64,000 nt of DNA from Celerinatantimonas sp046054195 (GCF_046054195.1 NZ_JBEQCS010000010.1:1-64000); one strand, 5' to 3'. Positions 26,666 through 36,004 are shown, numbered from the stretch's first letter. Translations and numbers: made by a program. Notes: generated by a model from the letters alone, not told the origin.

Positions 26666-28223
26666 GGCCTAAAACCCGTAAAACTTCTGCTTTTGTAGTG
26701 ATCCCTTGATGAATATATTCATAGGATTGTTGATGCAACGTGCGCATCCCTTGTTGGTGAGCAACTTGCTCTAACTCATCTAATGGCAGCTGGTTATTAA
26801 TGGCGTGACGGATGGCTGAATTAAATGAGAGCAGTTCAAAAACACCAATGCGCCCATGATAGCCATCATGACAATCTCGACAGCCCTGCGGTTGATAATG
26901 GCCATCACTGGTTTTAATTCGACATTTAGGGCAGAGTTTACGCAGTAATCGCTGCGCGATAATCAGTTGCAATGATTCGCTAATTTGATGGTAACTCAGC
27001 CCTAATTGGTGCAATCGCTCGATGGATTCTAATGCGCTGTTGGTATGCAGAGTTGATAATACTCGGTGGCCTGTTTGGGCTGCATGCCACGCCATTTCAA
27101 GCGTTTGTTGATCACGAATTTCGCCGACCATTAGAATATCTGGATCTTGGCGAAGTAAAGCGCGTAACACGCTTTGAAATGTCAGTTGTGCGGCAGGATT
27201 TATCGCGACTTGATTGACTCCGGATAGCTCTATCTCAACCGGGTCTTCGACACTGGCAATATTGACACTTGGATGATTCAGATGAGATAACGCGGCGTAT
27301 AAAGTGCGGGTTTTGCCTGAACCAGTGGGTCCGGTGACGATAATTAATCCGCTGGGCTGGTTTAGGTGATGATACACGCAGTTTAGCTGCGCTTCATCCA
27401 TACCCAGCTGAGATAATGATAGATGCTGCTGATCGCTGCCTAACAAACGCAGAACAACTTTTTCACCATGAATGGTTGGTAAGGTGCTTACGCGAATATC
27501 CAAAGGCTGTTCTTGGTCTTGGGGAAGGTTAAGACGCCCATCCTGAGGATGCATTTTCTGAGCAATATCAAGATTGGCATTCATTTTAAGCCAACTAACA
27601 ATGCGAGGACCTTGCTCGGGGGCAAATCGATAATAATGCTGCAGTAGGCCATCAATTCGTGCTCGAACGCGATAACCTTGGTGGCTTGGTTCAAAATGTA
27701 GGTCTGAGATACCACTGACACTGGCCTGGTAAATTAACTGAGAAAGCTCAATAGCAATATTGTTATCAGGACTTTCAGGCGCAGATGGCGCTGCTTTGGA
27801 AGAAACAACAGTCTCACTTAACTGCGCAAGCTGTGTCTCAAGCCAGCTGGGATGGACGACTAGCGGTTCGATTTCTTGCTGCGTTAAGGCTGCTAATTCA
27901 TCAATGAGCAATTGATCCTCACAATCAATTAATCCCACCTGCAATACGCCAGCATAGTGGCTGGTGAGAATAACCTGAAAATCAAGCAGATGATGTAGCT
28001 TTAATTGCCCTGGCAAAGTGGTGATTTGATGAGGTAAATCGCAAGCGGCTAAGAGGCTGCGCTGACATGCGGCCTGATAGAGCTGTTGTTCTTCGACACA
28101 GTGCTGCTTAACTAAAGTGAGAAGCCAACGTTGGCGTCGATTGGGATAATGAGTTTTTAGCCGAGCAAGCAAATTTTTCGCTGAATCACTGCAACAAACC
28201 TCATCGCAAAGTGGCTCTGCCAT
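26652..28223 (-). CDS. pilB: Type IV pilus extension ATPase PilB
   Basis: PilB is the cytoplasmic hexameric ATPase that powers pilus polymerisation. From the ATG at 28223 it has 523 residues. Walker A GPTGSGKT lies at about 298-305 (Lys304), the Asp box includes VEDPVEIELSGVNQVAINP, and Walker B is ILMVGEIRDQQT. A tetracysteine zinc element (CPKC ... CRDC) precedes the C-terminus. The N-terminal MshEN/GspE_N-like part is present but shorter than in many PilB proteins. The ATG overlaps the pilA stop by one base; ATG 28232 is an alternative. Confidence 0.95.
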   Translation of the reverse strand: MAEPLCDEVCCSDSAKNLLARLKTHYPNRRQRWLLTLVKQHCVEEQQLYQAACQRSLLAACDLPHQITTLPGQLKLHHLLDFQVILTSHYAGVLQVGLIDCEDQLLIDELAALTQQEIEPLVVHPSWLETQLAQLSETVVSSKAAPSAPESPDNNIAIELSQLIYQASVSGISDLHFEPSHQGYRVRARIDGLLQHYYRFAPEQGPRIVSWLKMNANLDIAQKMHPQDGRLNLPQDQEQPLDIRVSTLPTIHGEKVVLRLLGSDQQHLSLSQLGMDEAQLNCVYHHLNQPSGLIIVTGPTGSGKTRTLYAALSHLNHPSVNIASVEDPVEIELSGVNQVAINPAAQLTFQSVLRALLRQDPDILMVGEIRDQQTLEMAWHAAQTGHRVLSTLHTNSALESIERLHQLGLSYHQISESLQLIIAQRLLRKLCPKCRIKTSDGHYQPQGCRDCHDGYHGRIGVFELLSFNSAIRHAINNQLPLDELEQVAHQQGMRTLHQQSYEYIHQGITTKAEVLRVLGHAGE

Positions 28224-28696
28224 TAGCACCATCCAAGTTCTACACAGGTACCCGTGCGCTGCCAACTGACAATGCCGGTATCTTCATCAAAAGTGCCAGT
28301 TAAGATATAGTTCACTGGCTGATTGTCGTCAGTGGTGAGATCTTTGGCATCAGCAGTCACCGTATAGGCGTTAGTGTCGTGGCTAATCGTTAAGGAATTA
28401 AGCTGGGAGTTTTCATCAGTGTTTTCGCTGACGTTGTAGCTATCAGTTGCTGTCATACAGGGATTGTCATCGCTGCTATCTTCTAGCTCATCGACACTAT
28501 GGCTTTGCATACAAATTTCAAGTGCTGTTTTAACCGGTTCGGTGGCGTTAATCACCGAGCTAAAACGGGCCTGATTCATATAGTTTTGGTAAACCGGCAT
28601 GGCCATCGTGGCTAATACTGCAATGATGGCAAGCGTTATCATCAACTCAATGAGTGTAAAACCACTCTGTTTAGTTTTTGTGTGAGGGCGAGGCAT
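28223..28696 (-). CDS. pilA: Type IV major pilin PilA
   Basis: PilA is the pilus subunit. The 157-residue prepilin has a 12-residue basic leader ending SG, then the processed helix FTLIELMITLAIIAVLA with Glu at +5. The globular part is strongly acidic (the stretch ELEDSSDDNPC and many Asp) and has four cysteines, two of them enclosing a short loop at the extreme C-terminus (CVELGWC). No ribosome site is obvious upstream of the ATG, which ends AACGATG. It is first of the pilA-B-C-D unit and divergent from ampD. Confidence 0.94.
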   Translation of the reverse strand: MPRPHTKTKQSGFTLIELMITLAIIAVLATMAMPVYQNYMNQARFSSVINATEPVKTALEICMQSHSVDELEDSSDDNPCMTATDSYNVSENTDENSQLNSLTISHDTNAYTVTADAKDLTTDDNQPVNYILTGTFDEDTGIVSWQRTGTCVELGWC

Positions 28697-28835
28697 CGTT
28701 AAAAAATCATTTATTGATATTTATATTAATAATGCACTTGTCTAAGTCACGATTCAATATGCCAGCAAGTATTTATTGATGATTAGGTAATTAAAGGATA
28801 ATGACTGAATATAGTGGGATAACAGAAGGTAGTTT

Positions 28836-29423
28836 ATGCAAACGACTAAATATCTGGTAAATCAAAAAAATGCTGAGCATTGGCTGAGCGGTGTTCGTCA
28901 TACCCCAAGCCCTTTTTATAATGAGCGTCCAGAGCCCGATGATATTTCACTTTTGGTCATTCATTGTATCAGTTTGCCAAGAGGGCATTATCGCAATGGC
29001 ATGATACGAAAACTATTTACCAGCGGTGTTCCCAGTGGCATTCATCCAGAACTTGATGATGTAAGCGATCTTAAGGTTTCTGCGCATATTGTGATTGACC
29101 GTAAAGGGCAAATTGAACAGTTTGTCCCGCTTAATAAAAGAGCCTGGCATGCTGGTGTTTCGCAATATAATGGCCGTAATAACTGTAATGATTTTGCGAT
29201 AGGTATTGAACTGGAAGGAACCGATGATAGTGATTTTTGTCCGGCCCAATATCGTGCTTTGGTTGCATTAACCACCGTGATTATGCAGACTTACCCGCGC
29301 ATTAGCCTTGATCGTATTGTCGGTCATAGCACGATAGCCGCTGGTCGAAAAACCGATCCAGGCAGCGGTTTTAACTGGTCGCAATATCTGGCTTTGATAC
29401 AGCAACCACCAACTGAAGTTTAA
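28836..29423 (+). CDS. ampD: 1,6-anhydro-N-acetylmuramyl-L-alanine amidase AmpD
   Basis: AmpD is the cytoplasmic zinc amidase that removes the peptide from 1,6-anhydro-MurNAc during peptidoglycan recycling, and thereby keeps AmpR-type signalling low. The 195-residue protein shows LVIHCISLPRGHY with the first zinc histidine, VSAHIVIDRKGQIEQFVP, AWHAGVSQYNGRNNCNDF and IGIELEG. The final metal ligands lie in GHSTIAAGRKTDPG. It is divergent from pilA and followed after 20 bases by ampE. In Vibrio nadC lies between pilA and ampD; it is absent here. Confidence 0.97.
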   Translation: MQTTKYLVNQKNAEHWLSGVRHTPSPFYNERPEPDDISLLVIHCISLPRGHYRNGMIRKLFTSGVPSGIHPELDDVSDLKVSAHIVIDRKGQIEQFVPLNKRAWHAGVSQYNGRNNCNDFAIGIELEGTDDSDFCPAQYRALVALTTVIMQTYPRISLDRIVGHSTIAAGRKTDPGSGFNWSQYLALIQQPPTEV

Positions 29424-29443
29424 AATCATAAGGAGAATGAGGG

Positions 29444-30289
29444 ATGTCCCTGATTGCTTTGATTATTGCTCTGTTGCTGGAGCGAACTCGGCACAGTCAG
29501 TCACGCTGGGTGTTTCATGAATTATGTGAACACTGGTATCACTGGTTACCGTGCCGTCATAATTGGAGTTGGTTGTTATTCGGTTTTGCTCTGCCAACGA
29601 TCATCCTGGTTGCGGTGCAGTGGTTTATTCAAGGCTGGTTGTTTGGGTTGCTCTCATTAATTTGGTGGATTGTCTTGCCTCTGTTAGTGTTAGGATGCCC
29701 TCAACTGCAACGCGCTTTTCGTGATTATTTGCGCCAAGGTTGTATGGCTCCGCAATTAGCAAGCCAGCATTTTAATGAAACTTTAGCGCGATTCTTCCCC
29801 GGTTGCCTCAATCATCCTATCGACTCACAGTCTCAAACTGGCTTATTTATGTGTTGGATTAACTTTCGCTACTATTTTGCCATTGTCTTCTGGTTTGCCA
29901 TAGGTGGGCCAGCGCTGGCGGTGGGGTATGGATTGTTACGTGCGCTTGAGCAATGGTCGATTGATCATCCAGAGCAAGGCTGTACTCATAGCGTTGTAAG
30001 TCGGTTTATGTTTGTTATCGACTGGGTTCCTAGTCGGTTATGTGCGTTAAGTTATGTATTAACTTATAGTAGTGCAGCTGGGTTTAAAATCTGGTTGGCT
30101 AGCTTAAGCTCTTCTAAGCGCAATCATGGTTATTGGCTTGCTCAAATTGCTCGTGAATGCATTCGTGCTCAAACGCAAACTAAAACCAATACCGAACATG
30201 CGATGGCCATGATGCAATTATTAAAAAGCAGTATGTTGGTCACTTTAGCGGTCGTTGCGTTATTTACCATTTATGGTTGGTTAATTTAG
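29444..30289 (+). CDS. ampE: Regulatory signalling membrane protein AmpE
   Basis: AmpE is an inner membrane protein of unsettled function encoded with ampD. The 281-residue product (E. coli 284) begins MSLIALIIALLLERTRHSQSR and has helices near 40-57, 60-88, 140-165 and a C-terminal helix ending TIYGWLI. Identification rests on the N-terminal pattern, length and position behind ampD. AAGGAGAA precedes the ATG. Confidence 0.93.
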   Translation: MSLIALIIALLLERTRHSQSRWVFHELCEHWYHWLPCRHNWSWLLFGFALPTIILVAVQWFIQGWLFGLLSLIWWIVLPLLVLGCPQLQRAFRDYLRQGCMAPQLASQHFNETLARFFPGCLNHPIDSQSQTGLFMCWINFRYYFAIVFWFAIGGPALAVGYGLLRALEQWSIDHPEQGCTHSVVSRFMFVIDWVPSRLCALSYVLTYSSAAGFKIWLASLSSSKRNHGYWLAQIARECIRAQTQTKTNTEHAMAMMQLLKSSMLVTLAVVALFTIYGWLI

Positions 30290-30547
30290 TTAACTGTGTG
30301 AAGTGTCTTTTGCCTTCAGCTACGATAGGTTACAAGCTGATGTGAGATGCTTCACAAAAATTTAGCATTTTTTATACCTCTCAAAAACCTCATTTACAGT
30401 GTTATTGTGATTGCACTTTGTTTATTGTTTCAATGTTAAATTGATGTTTTATTTCATTGAAAAAACAATGTTTTCTCCTTATTAACTAAAAACTTTTTCG
30501 GTTTTATTTTTCAACATTTCTTTATTTTTTAATGCATTATCCATAGT

Positions 30548-30561
30548 TTGATCAAGGTCAA
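30548..30561 (+). promoter_or_regulatory. Candidate FNR site upstream of pdhR
   Basis: TTGATCAAGGTCAA matches the FNR consensus TTGAT-N4-ATCAA in nine of ten defined positions. It lies 74 bases before the pdhR start codon. FNR control of the pdhR-aceEF-lpd operon under oxygen limitation is known in E. coli. A small hairpin (GCACGTT/AACGTGC, 30580-30598) follows. The rest of the 345-base ampE-pdhR gap is AT-rich with no gene. Confidence 0.6.
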
Positions 30562-30607
30562 AACCACTGGACTTCACCAGCACGTTTTGTTAACGTGCCC
30601 GCTGTAA

Positions 30608-30622
30608 ATTGGTATTACCAAT
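30608..30622 (+). promoter_or_regulatory. PdhR operator
   Basis: ATTGGTATTACCAAT is a perfect inverted repeat of ATTGGT with a 3-base centre, identical in form to the E. coli PdhR box (ATTGGTNNNACCAAT). It ends 12 bases before the pdhR GTG, so bound PdhR would block transcription or initiation. It is expected to be released by pyruvate. Confidence 0.92.
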
Positions 30623-30634
30623 AGAGATTTGCCA

Positions 30635-31393
30635 GTGACTTATCCAAAGGTCAAACATCCAAAATTATCTGATCTGATTGTCCAGAGTCTGGAAACTATG
30701 ATTCTGGAAGGAAGCTTTCGACCTGGTCAACGGTTACCCGCTGAACGAGAACTGGCTCGACAATTTGATGTCTCAAGGCCTTCTTTGCGTGAAGCCATTC
30801 AAAAATTGGAAGCCAAAGGCCTTGTTATTCGAAAACAAGGGGGAGGCACCTACGTGCAGCAAGATTTGCGCGAAGGATTAACCGATCCGCTTTTTAAATT
30901 GCTTTCTGACCATCGCGAAGGCCAATTAGACTTACTTGAGTTCCGACATGCTTTCGAAGGTATTGCTGCGTATTACGCGGCTTTGCGCGGGACAGAGGCT
31001 GATTTCGAACAGATTAATAATTGTCACGCTCATATTGCCATGGCTCAAAGCCAAGGTGATGTCGAGGCTGAATCAGAAGCGGTAATGGATTTTTACGAAG
31101 CGATAGCCAACGCTTCGCACAATATGGTGTTTTTGCACTTAATTCGTGGCTTGCGGCCCCTACTTTTGCAAAACATCCTGCACAATTTCAAAATTTTGTA
31201 CACCCGTACAACTGTCGCTGCAAAGATTACTCAGCATCGACAATTGTTACTTAATGCAATTGTACAAAGACAGCCGGCGCAGGCGCGTGATGCCTCGTAT
31301 CAACACCTCGCCTTTATTGAAGAAACGCTGTTAGATATCGGACGCGAATCCAGCCGGATTGAACGATCTCTGCGGCGTTCAGAACAAAGTTGA
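30635..31393 (+). CDS. pdhR: Pyruvate-responsive repressor PdhR
   Basis: PdhR is the GntR/FadR-type regulator of the pyruvate dehydrogenase operon. The 252-residue protein has an N-terminal winged helix (RLPAERELARQFDVSRPSLREAI, then KLEAKGLVIRKQGGGTYV) and an FCD effector domain (FRHAFEGIAAYYAALRGTE ... HRQLLNAI). It is nearly collinear with E. coli PdhR, ending ERSLRRSEQ. GTG at 30635 with AGAGA 7 nt upstream gives the best fit; a TTG at 30629 would add two residues. A perfect PdhR box precedes it. Confidence 0.96.
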   Translation: MTYPKVKHPKLSDLIVQSLETMILEGSFRPGQRLPAERELARQFDVSRPSLREAIQKLEAKGLVIRKQGGGTYVQQDLREGLTDPLFKLLSDHREGQLDLLEFRHAFEGIAAYYAALRGTEADFEQINNCHAHIAMAQSQGDVEAESEAVMDFYEAIANASHNMVFLHLIRGLRPLLLQNILHNFKILYTRTTVAAKITQHRQLLLNAIVQRQPAQARDASYQHLAFIEETLLDIGRESSRIERSLRRSEQS

Positions 31394-31472
31394 ATTCGTA
31401 CCGGATAAAAAACCGGAAGTTAGAATAACTTAAAACTATCTTTAAGATAGCTTAACGATTGAGGAATATGCC

Positions 31473-34130
31473 ATGTCAGATCTTCTGCAACATGATGTGG
31501 ATCCACTTGAGACCAATGAATGGATTGACGCGATTGAATCAGTCATTCGTGAAGAAGGAATTGAGCGGGCCCAGTACCTAATTGAACAGGTATTGCATCA
31601 AGCCAGTATTGAGGGTGTTTCGGCCGCTGGTGGTCCAGCCGTAACCGATTACATCAACTCGATTGCCTTAAAAGATCAGCCTGACTATCCGGGCGATCTG
31701 GAACTGGAACGTAAAATCCAGGCAATTATTCGCTGGAACGCAGTAATGATTGTTTTGCGGGCGTCGAAAAAAGACTTAGAGCTGGGTGGCCACATGGCTT
31801 CATTCCAGTCGGCTGCAGCGATTTACGAAACTTGTTTTAACCATTTCTTCCGTGCTCCTAACGACAAAGATGGTGGCGATCTGGTTTACTATCAGGGCCA
31901 CATCTCTCCTGGGATCTATTCTCGCGCTTTCGTTGAAGGTCGTTTGAGTGCTGACCAGCTGGATCACTTCCGTCAGGAAGTTGAAGGTAAAGGTCTGCCA
32001 TCTTATCCTCATCCTAAATTGCTTCCTGAATTCTGGCAGTTCCCAACCGTTTCTATGGGGCTTGCGCCACTATCATCTATCTATCAGGCTCGTTTCTTAA
32101 AATATATCACCAACCGTGGATTGAAAGACTGCTCTGAACAGCATGTCTATGCATTCTTAGGTGATGGTGAGATGGATGAGGCAGAATCACGCGGTGCAAT
32201 TGCATTTGCTGCTCGTGAAAAACTCGACAACTTAACCTTCGTCATTAACTGTAACTTGCAGCGTTTGGACGGACCGGTTTCTGGTAACAGCAAAATTGTT
32301 CAAGAATTAGAAGGGCAGTTTAAAGGTTCTGGCTGGAACGTTGTTAAAGTGCTTTGGGGTAGCGAATGGGATGACCTGCTTTCTCGCGATACTTCAGGCA
32401 AACTGATTCAGTTGATGAACGAAACCATCGACGGTGATTACCAGACTCTGTCTTCAAAAGACGGCGCTTATATGCGCGAGCATTTCTTCGGTAAATATCC
32501 AGAAACTGCTGCGTTGGTTAAAGATCTCTCTGATGAGCAGATTTATAACCTGCATCGTGGTGGTCATGATGTTCGTAAAGTCTATGCAGCGTTTGCCAAT
32601 GCTAAAGCGACCAAAGGTCAGCCAACCGTTATCTTAGCATCAACCATTAAAGGTTATGGTATGGGCGATGCGGCCGAAGGTAAAAACATTGCGCACCAGG
32701 TGAAAAAAATGAACATGACTTCGGTTATGCACCTGCGCGATCGTTTAGGGCTTGATATCGATGACGAGAAAGTTAAAGAACTGCCTTATCTGACTATCGA
32801 AGAAGGCACTGCTGAGTATAAATATCTGCACGCTCGGCGCGATGCACTGCACGGTTATACGCCGCAGCGCCTGCGCAATTTCACCAAAGAGCTGCCAATT
32901 CCTGCTCTGGATGACTTTAGCTCGTTGTTGCAAGAGCAGAAAAAAGATATCTCGACAACGATTGGTTTCGTTCGAGCTTTGAACGTTCTGTTGAAAAACA
33001 AAGGCCTTAAAGAGCACATCGTGCCAATTATTGCCGATGAAGCACGTACCTTTGGTATGGAAGGTCTGTTCCGTCAGATTGGTATCTACAACCCAGGTGG
33101 TCAGCAATATACGCCGCAAGACCGCGAACAGGTTGCATACTATAAAGAAGATGTGAAAGGTCAGGTTCTGCAAGAAGGGATCAACGAAGCGGGTGCTATG
33201 GCAAGTTGGGTTGCTGCGGCAACTTCATACTCAAGCAATGACCTGCCAATGATTCCGTTTTATATCTACTATTCAATGTTCGGTTTCCAACGTGTTGGTG
33301 ACCTTGCGTGGATGGCAGGCGATCAGCAGGCTCGCGGCTTCTTGTTAGGCGGTACAGCCGGTCGTACAACCCTGAACGGGGAAGGCTTGCAACATGAAGA
33401 TGGTCATAGCCACATTCTTTCTAGCACCATTCCAAACTGTGTTTCATATGACCCAAGTTTTGCGTATGAAGTCGCTGTTATCATGCAGGATGGTTTACGC
33501 CGGATGTATGGCGATCAGGAAAATGTTTACTATTACCTGACTCTGATGAATGAAAACTATCATCAGCCAGCGATGCCTGAAGGTGCTGAAGAAGGTATCC
33601 GTAAAGGTATTTATAAACTTGAAGATTACAGCGGTGACAAAGCGAAAGTCCAGCTGTTAGGTTCAGGTACCATCATGCTGCAGGTGCGTGAAGCTGCGAA
33701 AATTCTTAGCGAAGAATATGGTATTGCAAGTGACGTGTTCAGCGTAACTTCATTTACTGAACTGGCTCGTGACGGTCAAGAAGCAGAACGCTTTAACATG
33801 CTGCATCCAACTGACGAACCTCGTCAGGCATACATCAGCTCTGTTCTGGATAACTTGCCAACTATCGCTTCAACTGACTATGTCAAAGCATTTGGCGAAC
33901 AGGTTCGTCATTATGTTCCAGGTCCATACCGCGTATTGGGTACTGATGGCTTTGGACGCAGTGACAGCCGTGACAATTTACGTCGTCATTTTGAAGTGAA
34001 CGCAAGCTATGTTGTTGTTGCAACACTGCATCAACTGGCTGAACAGGGTCAAATCGATAAAAGCGTGGTTGCGCAGGCAATTACTAAATACGGTATCGAT
34101 GCAGACAAGATTAACCCTCTACACGCTTAA
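31473..34130 (+). CDS. aceE: Pyruvate dehydrogenase E1 component AceE
   Basis: AceE is the homodimeric thiamine diphosphate enzyme that decarboxylates pyruvate and reductively acetylates the lipoyl groups of AceF. The 885-residue length matches E. coli (887). The thiamine motif begins GDGEMDEAESRGAI and ends LTFVINCN (about 230-261), and the glutamate-containing pyrimidine-side region lies in GINEAGAMASW. GAGGA precedes the ATG; an out-of-frame ATG 5 bases earlier is not used. It follows pdhR by 79 bases and precedes aceF by 16. Confidence 0.98.
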   Translation: MSDLLQHDVDPLETNEWIDAIESVIREEGIERAQYLIEQVLHQASIEGVSAAGGPAVTDYINSIALKDQPDYPGDLELERKIQAIIRWNAVMIVLRASKKDLELGGHMASFQSAAAIYETCFNHFFRAPNDKDGGDLVYYQGHISPGIYSRAFVEGRLSADQLDHFRQEVEGKGLPSYPHPKLLPEFWQFPTVSMGLAPLSSIYQARFLKYITNRGLKDCSEQHVYAFLGDGEMDEAESRGAIAFAAREKLDNLTFVINCNLQRLDGPVSGNSKIVQELEGQFKGSGWNVVKVLWGSEWDDLLSRDTSGKLIQLMNETIDGDYQTLSSKDGAYMREHFFGKYPETAALVKDLSDEQIYNLHRGGHDVRKVYAAFANAKATKGQPTVILASTIKGYGMGDAAEGKNIAHQVKKMNMTSVMHLRDRLGLDIDDEKVKELPYLTIEEGTAEYKYLHARRDALHGYTPQRLRNFTKELPIPALDDFSSLLQEQKKDISTTIGFVRALNVLLKNKGLKEHIVPIIADEARTFGMEGLFRQIGIYNPGGQQYTPQDREQVAYYKEDVKGQVLQEGINEAGAMASWVAAATSYSSNDLPMIPFYIYYSMFGFQRVGDLAWMAGDQQARGFLLGGTAGRTTLNGEGLQHEDGHSHILSSTIPNCVSYDPSFAYEVAVIMQDGLRRMYGDQENVYYYLTLMNENYHQPAMPEGAEEGIRKGIYKLEDYSGDKAKVQLLGSGTIMLQVREAAKILSEEYGIASDVFSVTSFTELARDGQEAERFNMLHPTDEPRQAYISSVLDNLPTIASTDYVKAFGEQVRHYVPGPYRVLGTDGFGRSDSRDNLRRHFEVNASYVVVATLHQLAEQGQIDKSVVAQAITKYGIDADKINPLHA

Positions 34131-34146
34131 TTGAAGGTTTTAAATA

Positions 34147-35994
34147 ATGGCAATTGAAATTAATGTACCTGACATCGGCGATGATGAAGTTGAAGTCACT
34201 GAAATCATGGTTAAAGTTGGTGACAAAATTGAAGCAGAGCAGTCACTGATCACCGTTGAAGGCGATAAAGCGTCAATGGAAGTTCCAGCGCCTCACGCTG
34301 GTGTGGTTAAAGAGATTAAAATATCTGAAGGCGATAAAGTTAAAACTGGCTCGTTTATCATGATATTTGAAGAAGAGGCCGGTGAAACTGCAGCTCCTGC
34401 AGCAGAAGCTGCCCCTGCAGCGGCACCAGCCGCTGCGACTGCAACATTAGAAGTAAACGTTCCAGATATCGGCGATGATGAAGTTGAAGTCACTGAAGTC
34501 ATGGTTCAAGTGGGTGACAAAGTTGAAGCTGAACAGTCACTAATCACCGTTGAAGGCGATAAAGCGTCAATGGAAGTTCCAGCGCCGTTTGCCGGAACTG
34601 TGAAAGAAATTAAAGTAGCTTTAAACGATAAAGTTAAAACTGGCTCGTTTATCATGGTATTTGAAGCTGAAGGCGCAGCACCAGCGGCTCCAGCTGCAGA
34701 AGCAGCCCCTGCGGCAGCACCAGCTGCATCAGCGGTAAAAGATGTTCACGTTCCAGATATCGGCGGCGATGAAGTAGACGTCACTGAAGTCATGGTGAAA
34801 GTGGGTGATAAAGTTGAAGCTGAACAGTCACTGATTACCGTTGAAGGCGATAAAGCGTCAATGGAAGTTCCAGCGCCATTTGCCGGAACAGTGAAAGAAA
34901 TTAAAATATCTGAAGGCGATAAAGTCTCAACTGGCTCTTTAATTATGGTCTTTGAAGTGGAAGGCGCAGCCCCTGCTGCCGCTCCTGCTGCGAGTGCACC
35001 AAAAGCTGAAGAAAAAGCTGCTGCACCAAAAGCTAGCGCCAGCGCACCTGCAAAAGCGGATGGTTTTGTCGAAAATACAGCCTATGTTCATGCTTCTCCA
35101 GTCGTTCGTCGCCTGGCCCGTGAATTTGGTTTAAACCTTGAGAAAATCAAAGCAACTGGTCGCAAAGGTCGCATCACTAAAGAAGATGTCCAAAGTTATG
35201 TGAAAGATGCGGTAAGCCGCGCTGAATCAGGTCGCACTGGTGGCAGCGGTATGGATGTTTTGGCATGGCCAAAAGTTGACTTCACTAAATTTGGTGAAGT
35301 TGAAGAGAAACCTCTGTCACGCATTCAGAAAATCTCTGGTCCAAACCTGCATCGTAACTGGGTGAAAATCCCTCATGTGACTCAGTTTGAAGAAGCTGAC
35401 ATCACTGATATGGAAGCGTTCCGTAAAGCTGAAAACCAAGTTGTTGCTAAAAAAGACCTCGGCTTTAAGATCACTCCGCTGGTATTTATGATGAAAGCTG
35501 CTGCTAAAGCACTGGAACTTCATCCTAAATTTAATGCTTCGCTCTCTGATGATGAGCAGAGCCTGATCATGAAGAAATATATCAACATCGGTATTGCGGT
35601 TGATACTCCAAATGGTCTGGTTGTACCCGTTGTTCGCGATGTGAACAAAAAAGGCATCTATGAGTTATCTCGTGAGCTGACTGAGATCTCTAAGAAAGCT
35701 CGTGGTGGTAAACTGACTTCATCTGATATGCAAGGTGGCTGCTTTACTATCTCAAGCTTGGGTGGTATCGGTGGTACGCAGTTCACTCCAATTGTGAATG
35801 CACCTGAAGTTGCTATTCTTGGGGTTTCTCGTAGTGCGATGAAACCAGTCTGGAACGGCAGTGAATTTGCACCACGACTGATGTTGCCACTGGCATTGTC
35901 TTATGACCACCGTGTCATTGATGGTGCTGATGGAGCACGTTTCATTACTACTATCAGCAGTACGCTCAGCGATCTGCGTAAATTGGTTCTGTAA
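34147..35994 (+). CDS. aceF: Pyruvate dehydrogenase E2 (dihydrolipoyl acetyltransferase) AceF
   Basis: AceF is the structural core of the complex and passes acetyl groups to CoA. The 615-residue protein has three lipoyl domains (about 2-77, 101-175, 199-273) whose lipoylated lysines fall at about 41, 139 and 236 within VEGDKASMEVPAP. Flexible linkers rich in Ala and Pro join them. A peripheral-subunit-binding domain (about 311-350, ASPVVRRLAREFGLNL) and the acyltransferase domain follow, the latter with SYDHRVIDGADGARF and the catalytic His near 588. An efficient terminator follows, so lpd is probably transcribed separately in part. Confidence 0.98.
   Translation: MAIEINVPDIGDDEVEVTEIMVKVGDKIEAEQSLITVEGDKASMEVPAPHAGVVKEIKISEGDKVKTGSFIMIFEEEAGETAAPAAEAAPAAAPAAATATLEVNVPDIGDDEVEVTEVMVQVGDKVEAEQSLITVEGDKASMEVPAPFAGTVKEIKVALNDKVKTGSFIMVFEAEGAAPAAPAAEAAPAAAPAASAVKDVHVPDIGGDEVDVTEVMVKVGDKVEAEQSLITVEGDKASMEVPAPFAGTVKEIKISEGDKVSTGSLIMVFEVEGAAPAAAPAASAPKAEEKAAAPKASASAPAKADGFVENTAYVHASPVVRRLAREFGLNLEKIKATGRKGRITKEDVQSYVKDAVSRAESGRTGGSGMDVLAWPKVDFTKFGEVEEKPLSRIQKISGPNLHRNWVKIPHVTQFEEADITDMEAFRKAENQVVAKKDLGFKITPLVFMMKAAAKALELHPKFNASLSDDEQSLIMKKYINIGIAVDTPNGLVVPVVRDVNKKGIYELSRELTEISKKARGGKLTSSDMQGGCFTISSLGGIGGTQFTPIVNAPEVAILGVSRSAMKPVWNGSEFAPRLMLPLALSYDHRVIDGADGARFITTISSTLSDLRKLVL
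34150..34965 (+). repeat. Three tandem lipoyl-domain coding repeats in aceF
   Basis: Three units of about 225 bases start near 34150, 34447 and 34741. Each contains the same core encoding VEGDKASMEVPAP with almost identical codons, and the intervening Ala/Pro linkers are also alike. Such high DNA identity suggests recent duplication or continuing gene conversion and makes the region prone to unit loss. Three domains are also found in E. coli AceF. Confidence 0.9.
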
Positions 35995-36004
35995 TTAGTA
36001 GTTA

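Noticed and set aside
28745..28775. Possible sigma-54 element (TGGCATATTG) upstream of pilA
   Set aside because: The GC of the -12 box is not at the required distance, so the match is not credible.
34150..34965. Tandem repeats considered as a mobile or CRISPR-like array
   Set aside because: They are in frame, encode lipoyl domains and belong to aceF.
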